The position numbers and the translations under genes are program-made. A DNA stretch of 8,059 nucleotides, from assembly GCA_018894445.1 (NCBI GenBank), contig JAHIPJ010000003.1, forward strand, positions 1-8,059, read 5' to 3'. This DNA comes from Actinomycetota bacterium (GTDB taxonomy: Bacteria; Actinomycetota; Humimicrobiia; Humimicrobiales; Humimicrobiaceae). This document shows positions 1 through 5,305 of the stretch, piece after piece. The notes beneath the pieces are model-generated. The model had not been told where the DNA came from, ran no database searches, and worked only from the letters and a program-made list of their open reading frames with translations. Within the stretch, counting starts at the first letter, position 1, and every line of letters starts with the position of its first letter.

Positions 1-794
1 AACCGGGGATTATTTTTGATGTGGCTGGTACAGCATCGGTTTTAGCCAGTTGTACTAATGAATTTTCCCCTGATTTAAAATATAAAACTGTAATGTGTTC
101 CCGTTCAGTTATTCAAAACCTGTGGAATCCTATTGCTTTCATAAATGGTGGAGGGCTTTGTCTACGATGGTTTAGAGATGAAATAGCCCATCAGGAGAAA
201 AAGGAAGCTGAAGCTAAAGGGCAGGATTTTTATGAATTTCTCGATAAGCTGGCTTCTGAAGTTTCACCTGGTAGTGATAGGTTGCTCTTTATACCTCATT
301 TGGGAGGAAGAGTCTTACCAGCTCAACCCAACCTGAGAGGGAGTTGGGTTGGGTTTAGTTGGGGACAGAGTAAAAATCATTTTTACCGATCAATTCTTGA
401 AGGTATAGCTTATGAATATTACTATTACTTAAAAATTATGAAAAATCTTTATCCTGATGTTGAATTTAAGGAAGTTCGAGCTTTAGGTGGAGGGTCAAAG
501 AGTAAGTTGTGGAACCAAATAAAGGCAGACACTCTTAATATTCCGTATACTATAGTGACTCAACAAGAACCAGCTATTCTGGGTAGTGCAATTATTGGCG
601 GTTATGCTGTGGGGCTATTTGATGACTTGGCTAAAACTTCACAAAAATTTGTTCAGGTTAAAGACCGAATAGAAGCCCGTGCCGAATATCACGACCACTA
701 TAAACAATATGCTGAAATATATATTGATTTAATTAATAATCTTAATAATACTTTTCAAAGACTTGCACAATTGAAGGAGTCTCCTTCTATCTAA
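1..794 (+). CDS. FGGY-family carbohydrate kinase (xylulokinase-like), C-terminal part, 5' truncated
   Basis: This is the C-terminal domain of a sugar kinase that transfers phosphate from ATP to a sugar or sugar alcohol in the cytoplasm. The reading frame is open from base 3 to the stop at 792-794, and the start lies outside the window. The GTG at 21 is an internal codon, because family-like sequence (PGIIFDVAGTASVLAS) continues across it. FGGY_C hallmarks are visible, numbered from that GTG: a segment at about 88-130 with LFIPHLGGRVLP, then RGSWVGFSWG and the helix YRSILEGIAYEY. Next come the nucleotide-binding GGGSKSKLWNQIKAD at about 156-170 and an EPAILGSAIIGGYAVG helix at about 183-198. 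A full family member has about 500 residues, so roughly half is present. Substrate specificity cannot be assigned; xylulose, fructose-type ketoses or polyols are all possible. It lies 62 bp upstream of the isomerase gene on the same strand with no clear terminator between them, suggesting one operon. The family call is firm and the substrate is unknown. Confidence 0.88.
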   Translation, partial: PGIIFDVAGTASVLASCTNEFSPDLKYKTVMCSRSVIQNLWNPIAFINGGGLCLRWFRDEIAHQEKKEAEAKGQDFYEFLDKLASEVSPGSDRLLFIPHLGGRVLPAQPNLRGSWVGFSWGQSKNHFYRSILEGIAYEYYYYLKIMKNLYPDVEFKEVRALGGGSKSKLWNQIKADTLNIPYTIVTQQEPAILGSAIIGGYAVGLFDDLAKTSQKFVQVKDRIEARAEYHDHYKQYAEIYIDLINNLNNTFQRLAQLKESPSI

Positions 795-856
795 ATTTAG
801 GAAGGTTAGATAACTTTTAATAGTGAAATTTGGAAGGAAGGATAGACATAGATTTA

Positions 857-1417
857 ATGAAACCTTTTAATGGTTATTTAAATTTTAATACGGGTGAGAT
901 TCTCTCAAATTGTAATATAATAGTTCGTCATTTGAGCGATATGAAAGGAATGTATTATGATTTAAAAGCTACCCAAAAGATAATTAATGAAGACGATCGT
1001 GTAATATATAAAGTTTACAATATAGATGTCCCTGAGAAATATGGACATCTACAGCACTGCACCAGCATTATCTATCCTGGACGAGTAGGCGATGAGTTCC
1101 ATATGACCAAAGGACATTTTCATGCACAGGAAGATACTGCAGAGATATATTTAGTATTACAGGGAACAGGTAAATTGTTAATGCAGAAGAAAGATACAGA
1201 AGTTAAGATCCTTGATATGCAATCAGGTAGCATATCCTATATTCCCCCATATTGGGCTCATAGGACGATAAATACTGGGAATACACCATTAATCTTTTTT
1301 GCGGTTTATCCTGGTGAAGCCGGACATAATTATGGAATTATTGAGAGTAAAGGATTTTGTAAATTAATTATAGAGAGAAATGGGCAAATTAAAGTAATAG
1401 ATAATCCTAATTATTAA
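857..1417 (+). CDS. pgiA: Cupin-type (archaeal-type) glucose-6-phosphate isomerase
   Basis: It interconverts glucose 6-phosphate and fructose 6-phosphate in the cytoplasm with a metal-dependent single-domain cupin fold, unrelated to the classical Pgi. The sequence closely resembles the Pyrococcus furiosus enzyme as I recall it: VRHLSDMKG near the N-terminus, YPGRVGDEFHMTKGHFH, EIYLVLQGTG, then PPYWAHRTINTG, and YPGEAGHNYG with a C-terminal VIDNPNY. The metal ligands are present. Counted from ATG 857 they are His87, His89, Glu96 and His135, one residue off the P. furiosus numbering (88, 90, 97, 136). That register and the length of 186 residues against about 189 support ATG 857. An in-frame TTG at 830 would add nine residues but has no well-placed SD. 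The AAGGA at 838-842 lies 14 bp before ATG 857, a rather long spacing. Downstream of the kinase, it probably channels a hexose phosphate into glycolysis. A related isomerase activity on another sugar phosphate is possible. Confidence 0.88.
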   Translation: MKPFNGYLNFNTGEILSNCNIIVRHLSDMKGMYYDLKATQKIINEDDRVIYKVYNIDVPEKYGHLQHCTSIIYPGRVGDEFHMTKGHFHAQEDTAEIYLVLQGTGKLLMQKKDTEVKILDMQSGSISYIPPYWAHRTINTGNTPLIFFAVYPGEAGHNYGIIESKGFCKLIIERNGQIKVIDNPNY

Positions 1418-1539
1418 ATAAATATTATAATCTAAAAAATGAATACAATGTAAGTGAGATGATATTTAGCAAAGAGGGTATATAGGAAAATACTTCATAA
1501 AATTGGAATAATAAAGAGCATAAATAAGAGTTTAAGTTG

Positions 1540-1568
1540 TTTACAGGAGATAAATAGAACTTTATAAC
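1540..1568 (+). promoter_or_regulatory. Candidate sigma-A/sigma-70 promoter for the AllA-like gene
   Basis: TTTACA (1540-1545) and TATAAC (1563-1568) are separated by exactly 17 bp. Each hexamer differs from consensus at one position. A start about 7 bases downstream would give a leader of roughly 65-70 nt before ATG 1643. The 225-bp gap between the isomerase and this gene holds no other coding signal and no convincing terminator. AT-rich DNA gives frequent chance matches, so confidence is moderate. Confidence 0.45.
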
Positions 1569-1642
1569 AATTCGGTAGTTTTGAGCAAAATTATAAAGAG
1601 GTTTTGCAGTAATAGAGAATAATTATAAAGGAAGGGAAATCG

Positions 1643-2140
1643 ATGATTAAAGAATTAGAGGTTAATTCACTCACAAATAAAAATTTTGCTGATTATGGCT
1701 ATTTGATAAGTAATGAAAATATTAAACCAAAGATAAAAGAAAATACATTTACTTTTTGGGATGATTTAGCTGAAATAAATATCGATGGGAAAACTGGTTT
1801 TGGTATTTTAGAAGTGAATAAAAGAAATAAGAATTTCACTAATTTGGAGCGCCATGTAAAGACAGAAGAAGTTTTTTTTGCTATAGAGAAGGATGTTGTA
1901 GTGTTAGTTGGTAAGGCTACCCCAAATCAAGAAGTTCCAGAGATAGAAACAGTTAAAGCTTTCAAATTAGAAAAGGGGAAAGGAATACTTTTATATAAAG
2001 GGACCTGGCATTGGCTTCCTTATCCGTTAGCTGAAAAAGCACGGTTGCTGGTTGTTTTTCAGCAAGGAACTGCTGATTATGATTTAGAGATAATAAATCT
2101 TAAAAAGTTAAAAGGGATAACTTTTTGTATTAAAATATAA
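1643..2140 (+). CDS. Ureidoglycolate lyase (AllA) family cupin-like protein, function uncertain
   Basis: The protein has 165 residues, close to the roughly 160 of E. coli AllA, and resembles it along its length. Residues 68-71 LERH correspond to the AllA ELERH segment and are followed by EEVFFAIEKDVVVLVG. At 121-127 TWHWLPY matches the AllA WHHPLF region, and GTADYDLEIINL at about 142-153 matches the C-terminal GGSDNCDVE strand. AllA releases urea from ureidoglycolate to give glyoxylate in purine (allantoin) breakdown. No purine or allantoin gene is nearby; the neighbours are a sugar kinase, a hexose-phosphate isomerase and a sugar ABC importer. A role on a sugar-derived acid or as a cupin isomerase or lyase is therefore as likely (inference). 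The start is well supported: AAGGAAGGG at 1628-1636 sits 6 bp before ATG 1643. The coding sequence is very AT-rich (two hand-counted 60-base stretches are 22% and 28% GC). There is no signal peptide, so it should be cytoplasmic. Confidence 0.68.
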   Translation: MIKELEVNSLTNKNFADYGYLISNENIKPKIKENTFTFWDDLAEINIDGKTGFGILEVNKRNKNFTNLERHVKTEEVFFAIEKDVVVLVGKATPNQEVPEIETVKAFKLEKGKGILLYKGTWHWLPYPLAEKARLLVVFQQGTADYDLEIINLKKLKGITFCIKI

Positions 2141-2201
2141 ATTACTTCAGCCTAAATAAATGATTAATATAATATATCATAGCATAATAAACAAAGCCAA
2201 T

Positions 2202-2231
2202 TGTTTAACAAATTGATGTTTAGCAAATTAA
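2202..2231 (+). repeat. Two adjacent 15-bp direct repeats, candidate operator
   Basis: TGTTTAACAAATTGA (2202-2216) is followed without a gap by TGTTTAGCAAATTAA (2217-2231), with 13 of 15 positions identical. The TTGTT-T-AACAA core of the first copy is an 11-bp inverted repeat. The pair lies 21-43 bp upstream of a TATAAT at 2245-2250, where a regulator of the transporter genes could bind. The repeat itself is seen; its function is inferred. Confidence 0.5.
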
Positions 2232-2239
2232 TAAATTTC

Positions 2240-2253
2240 CTAATTATAATTAG
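2240..2253. promoter_or_regulatory. Perfect 14-bp palindrome containing a TATAAT -10 candidate
   Basis: CTAATTATAATTAG reads identically on both strands and contains TATAAT at 2245-2250. TTAGCA at 2220-2225 could serve as a weak -35 (4 of 6 matches), but its 19-bp spacing is long. It may be the -10 of the binding-protein promoter, overlapped by an operator. A short palindrome built of A and T can also arise by chance. Confidence 0.35.
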
Positions 2254-2265
2254 CTTTAAATACAA

Positions 2266-2319
2266 AAAAGAAGGGGGTGATTACGTATAACTATACAAAT
2301 TTTAAAAGAAGGGGGTGAT
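2266..2319 (+). repeat. Duplicated 16-bp purine-rich SD-like element in the leader of the binding-protein gene
   Basis: AAAAGAAGGGGGTGAT occurs at 2266-2281 and again, identically, at 2304-2319, with a period of 38 bp. The AAGGGGGTGATC of the second copy matches AAGGAGGTGATC, the full complement of the conserved 16S rRNA 3' end, at 11 of 12 positions. Similarity continues weakly after each copy (AACTATACAAATTT and AACTAAAATATATTT), suggesting a decayed tandem duplication. The second copy is placed ideally for ATG 2321, but that frame stops after two codons (ATG AAC TAA). The true gene start is at 2395 with its own SD. Confidence 0.6.
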
Positions 2320-2320
2320 C

Positions 2321-2329
2321 ATGAACTAA
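2321..2329 (+). other. Minimal upstream ORF (ATG AAC TAA) behind a very strong SD
   Basis: ATG at 2321-2323 lies 5 bp after GGGGG (2311-2315) and is followed by AAC and TAA. If translated it would give a two-residue peptide 65 bp ahead of the binding-protein start. It could be a ribosome-loading or stalling site, or a remnant. Also, a 13-codon GTG frame (2277-2318) ends with its TGA inside the second SD-like copy. Translation of either is unproven. Confidence 0.25.
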
Positions 2330-2380
2330 AATATATTTAGTTTGTTTGCAGATGATTAACATAATTTTATTGAATTAAAT

Positions 2381-2386
2381 GGAGGT
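2381..2386 (+). promoter_or_regulatory. Ribosome binding site fixing the GTG start at 2395
   Basis: GGAGGT lies 8 bp before GTG 2395. That start gives a complete signal peptide (MIKKSLLIIL...), so the non-ATG start is well supported. Confidence 0.8.
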
Positions 2387-2394
2387 ATAGAAAG

Positions 2395-3528
2395 GTGATA
2401 AAGAAAAGTTTATTAATAATTCTTGTTTTTGCTTTGTTAGTAACCGTAAGTTCGTTTGGGGTATTTGCAAAAGAATTACCCAAGGAAATAGTTATAGGTT
2501 GGACACCACCTGATATCACCGGGGTCTTTAGAACTGCAACACATTACTTCGAGGTAGGTGCTTTCGATGCTGTTCTCAATGGAATCACTGTTAGTATCAT
2601 CTATCGGGCTCCGGCCTCACATATAGCTTTTGGGGATCAGGTGGCAATTATCGAAGACTTTATTACGATGGGGGTAGATGTAATTGCCATCTCACCTATA
2701 GAAGTTGAAGTGATTATTCCTGCTATTCGTAAAGCTAATGAAGCAGGTATTCCGGTGATAATTGTAAACTTGCTGGAGCCCATTGCAGGAGTTGAGGTAG
2801 TCTCTTATATTGGCTTTGATAATTTTGAATGTGCTGAGGTTTCTGCCCATACCGTGCTGGATTACTTTAGTGGACCGGGCGTGTTAGGTACGGGGAGAAA
2901 AGTTACGGTTAAACCAGGAGAATATCTTGATCTAAAATGGTGGCGAGATCTATATGCTACTGTCACCCCGGAAGAAAAAGCAGCTATAAAAGCAACTGGA
3001 GTCATTATTGAGGGTGTTGCTGGTGGTTTCTTCTCTACTGCTCGAGTGAACGGTTTTCACAGTGTGATTGATGAGTATCCAGGTATCAAAATAGTGGGCA
3101 CCTTGCCAGCAGATTGGAACCGAGAGAAAGGTATTAAAGCAGCGGAAGATTTTCTTACTGCCAATCCTAAAGGAACGCTTGACTTTATATGGGCGGCGTC
3201 TAATGAGATGGGTATGGGTGCAATGTTAGCTGCTGAGGCTGCGGGCAGGCAAGATGAGGTGAAAATATTCACCAATGACGTTACCCCGGAGTCAGTGATG
3301 TTGATAGCTGAAGGAAGAATGGTGGCAGAAACAACTCATGGATTTGCGGACTGGGGTTGGTACGGAGTCGAATATGCGGTTAGGGCAGCTCTGGGATTAG
3401 ATGTCCCTCCGATTTTCGACATCAGGCCCAGGACGATGTACCAGGAAAATGCGCATGAATTTTTTCCTGACCCCAAGCTTGAGCCTATAGACTGGAAGGC
3501 AATCAAGGCCGAATATCTGGCAAAATAA
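2395..3528 (+). CDS. Sugar ABC transporter periplasmic substrate-binding protein (CUT2/RbsB-like)
   Basis: This 377-residue secreted protein captures a sugar and delivers it to the ATPase/permease pair encoded downstream. Residues 1-25 form a signal peptide: MIKK, a hydrophobic core, then FGVFA before KE. There is no lipobox cysteine, and the only cysteine lies at about 136, so the protein is probably free in a periplasm. The type-1 periplasmic-binding fold is recognisable. IVIGWTPP is the first strand, and DQVAIIEDFITMGVDVIAISP (81-101) leads to IRKANEAGIPVIIVN (111-125). ARVNGF (216-221) is followed by DEYPGIKIVGTLPADWNREKG, then DFIWAASNEMGMGAM (263-277) and KIFTNDVTPES. It is about 80 residues longer than E. 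coli RbsB, partly because of an inserted segment near 150-200 (TVKPGEYLDLKWWRDL and onward). Aromatic stretches KWW and DWGWYG may contribute to sugar stacking. A strong terminator follows at once, consistent with high separate expression. The ligand is unknown. Confidence 0.93.
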   Translation: MIKKSLLIILVFALLVTVSSFGVFAKELPKEIVIGWTPPDITGVFRTATHYFEVGAFDAVLNGITVSIIYRAPASHIAFGDQVAIIEDFITMGVDVIAISPIEVEVIIPAIRKANEAGIPVIIVNLLEPIAGVEVVSYIGFDNFECAEVSAHTVLDYFSGPGVLGTGRKVTVKPGEYLDLKWWRDLYATVTPEEKAAIKATGVIIEGVAGGFFSTARVNGFHSVIDEYPGIKIVGTLPADWNREKGIKAAEDFLTANPKGTLDFIWAASNEMGMGAMLAAEAAGRQDEVKIFTNDVTPESVMLIAEGRMVAETTHGFADWGWYGVEYAVRAALGLDVPPIFDIRPRTMYQENAHEFFPDPKLEPIDWKAIKAEYLAK

Positions 3529-3542
3529 ATTTTAATTAGAGA

Positions 3543-3570
3543 GGGGGGTCTTTATAGAGGCCCCCTTTTT
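3543..3570 (+). terminator. Intrinsic (rho-independent) terminator after the binding-protein gene
   Basis: GGGGG (3544-3548) plus TCT pairs with AGG CCCCC (3558-3565), giving an 8-bp stem with one T-G wobble and a short AT loop. TTTTT (3566-3570) follows directly. It begins 14 bp after the stop codon. Read-through or a second promoter in the AT-rich 3571-3788 spacer must serve the ATPase and permease. No convincing promoter pair was found there; TTTACT (3739) with TATACA (3761) is weak. Confidence 0.9.
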
Positions 3571-3788
3571 ATAGTCTTTATATCATACTTAGTTTATGTG
3601 AATTGGTTTTTGATGATTTATTTTCTTTATATTAAGAAATATTTTAGTATTTCAATAAAATAAGTTTATTAAATATGTGAACGGGTAAATTTTAAATATA
3701 AAATAATATAAAGTTTTATAAAATTTAATAATTACCTATTTACTTTGTATTCATTTGTAATATACATATTTTTATCGAGGAGAAAAAA

Positions 3789-5270
3789 ATGTCCGAAAAG
3801 CCTTTATTACGATTAGAAGCCATTGATAAAAGTTTCCCGGGTGTTCATGCTCTGGATCATGTTGATTTTGACCTTTATAAAGGAGAAACCCATATTCTTT
3901 TGGGTGAAAATGGTGCTGGTAAATCTACCTTAGTGAAGATTCTTAGCGGTTCTTTACCCAAAGATAGTGGTCGTATCATCCTCCGAGGTAAACAAGTCGA
4001 AATAACCAGCCCTTATCATGCTCGTTCATTGGGAATCGGTATGGTTTATCAAGAGTTGAGTCTTATTCCCAGCCTGAGTGTAGCTGAGAATATCTTTTTA
4101 GGTAGATTACCCAAAAGTAGGTTTTTCTTTGTTGATTGGCCAGGAATATATAAAAAGGCTCAACAAATTTTAAAGAGACTGAACTTAAATATTGACCCTA
4201 CTGTGCCTGTGAGGCATCTTAGCCTGGCTGAGCAACAGCTCGTAGAAATCGCTAAAGTTTTATCTTTAAATGAACAGATTCTACTCTTTGACGAACCTAC
4301 ATCAGCTCTATCAGAAGAGGAGCGGCAACAACTTTTTAACCTCGTAAATGAATTGCGTGAACGAGGGATCTCTATTATTTATATCTCTCATCACTTATCC
4401 GAGGTTCCCTTGGTGGGCCAGCGAGTAACTGTTTTGAGAGATGGAAAGAAGATTGCTACATTACCCGTGAATGAAGCCGACGAGGATACTATTATTCGAA
4501 TGATGGTGGGAAGAGAACTTAAAGAACAGTTTCCCAAAGAGGAAACGAGCCCTGGTAAGCCTATCTTGAAGGTGCAAGGACTGGAGATAAAAGGGGCCCT
4601 CAACCATGTGGACTTCACCTTACATGAAGGGGAAATAGTGGGCATTTTTGGTTTGCTAGGAGCTGGGTGTACTACCCTTGTCCGTGCATTATTTGGATTG
4701 GAAAAGATTGATAGTGGTAAAATCTATATTAATGGTAGAAGAGTTACTATATCTTCTCCTGAAAAGGCAATCGGGTTAGGGTTGGGTTATCTCACCAGAG
4801 ATAGAAAAGATGGCCTCATACACCCAATGTCCGTAGTGTCAAACATAACTTTAGCCAGTCTGAAAGGAATCTCACAGTTAGGTCTGCTCAAGCACCGAAA
4901 AGAGCGGCAAGTAGGAGAAAAATACGTTAATGAACTGCGTATCCATCCTCCTGACCTAACTAGAAAGCTCATGTATCTTAGTGGTGGTAATCAGCAGAAA
5001 GTTGCTTTATCCAAATGGTTGTGTAGTGGATCGAAGATTTTGATTTTTGATGAACCCACACGGGGTATTGACGTAGGAACAAAAGCCGAGATTTTTCAAC
5101 TTTTTAATCAGTTGACTAAGGAAGGAGTAGGAATCCTTATGATATCTTCCGAGTTGCCAGAAATTTTAGCTATGGCTGACCGTATTTTCGCAATGCGAAG
5201 AGGAACTGTTACTGCGGAATATCGAAGAGGAGAGACAACACAGGAGAAACTGTTAAAAAGTGTCAGTTAA
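3789..5270 (+). CDS. Sugar ABC transporter ATP-binding protein, two nucleotide-binding domains (RbsA/MglA/XylG family)
   Basis: This cytoplasmic ATPase powers the sugar importer. At 493 residues it has the usual family length, with two fused ABC domains. Domain 1 has Walker A GENGAGKST (39-47), Q-loop YQE with Gln88, signature LSLAEQQ (144-150), Walker B ILLFDEP (164-170) and H-loop ISHH (199-202). Domain 2 has a degenerate P-loop GLLGAGCTT (288-296) without the Walker lysine, signature LSGGNQQ (397-403) and Walker B ILIFDEPTRGIDVG (417-430). Its H-loop position reads MISSELPE, with Ser in place of His. A degenerate second site is normal for CUT2 ATPases, so this is not decay. Cys294 occupies a position that is usually arginine. 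GAGGAG at 3777-3782 sits 6 bp before the ATG. The permease gene follows after 35 bp on the same strand. The substrate cannot be read from the ATPase alone. Confidence 0.95.
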   Translation: MSEKPLLRLEAIDKSFPGVHALDHVDFDLYKGETHILLGENGAGKSTLVKILSGSLPKDSGRIILRGKQVEITSPYHARSLGIGMVYQELSLIPSLSVAENIFLGRLPKSRFFFVDWPGIYKKAQQILKRLNLNIDPTVPVRHLSLAEQQLVEIAKVLSLNEQILLFDEPTSALSEEERQQLFNLVNELRERGISIIYISHHLSEVPLVGQRVTVLRDGKKIATLPVNEADEDTIIRMMVGRELKEQFPKEETSPGKPILKVQGLEIKGALNHVDFTLHEGEIVGIFGLLGAGCTTLVRALFGLEKIDSGKIYINGRRVTISSPEKAIGLGLGYLTRDRKDGLIHPMSVVSNITLASLKGISQLGLLKHRKERQVGEKYVNELRIHPPDLTRKLMYLSGGNQQKVALSKWLCSGSKILIFDEPTRGIDVGTKAEIFQLFNQLTKEGVGILMISSELPEILAMADRIFAMRRGTVTAEYRRGETTQEKLLKSVS

Positions 5271-5305
5271 GATATAAAAATATTAGGAAAAAGTGAGGAA
5301 AGATT

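Noticed and set aside
783..805. Hairpin CCTTC...GAAGG around the kinase stop codon, enclosing the palindrome CTAAATTTAG
   Set aside because: It has a three-base bulge, a weak stem and no T tract, so it is not a credible terminator between kinase and isomerase.
830..856. In-frame TTG start nine codons upstream of the isomerase ATG
   Set aside because: It lacks a well-placed SD, and the ATG at 857 reproduces the length and metal-ligand numbering of the P. furiosus enzyme to within one residue.
2102..2126. Inverted repeat AAAAAGTT...AACTTTTT at the 3' end of the AllA-like gene
   Set aside because: It is an 8-bp stem with a single G-C pair inside coding sequence; it ends in T5 but is too weak to call a terminator.
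3057..3275. 72-codon minus-strand open frame within the binding-protein gene
   Set aside because: It lies antisense inside a clear gene, shows no family motif and has no convincing SD.
4650..4680. Missing Walker lysine in the second ATPase domain as a sign of a broken gene
   Set aside because: Degenerate second P-loops (GxxGAGxT) are the rule in the RbsA/MglA family.
4391..4972. Two minus-strand open frames (4391-4645, 4787-4972) within the ATPase gene
   Set aside because: They are antisense shadows of an unambiguous ABC ATPase with no recognisable protein features.
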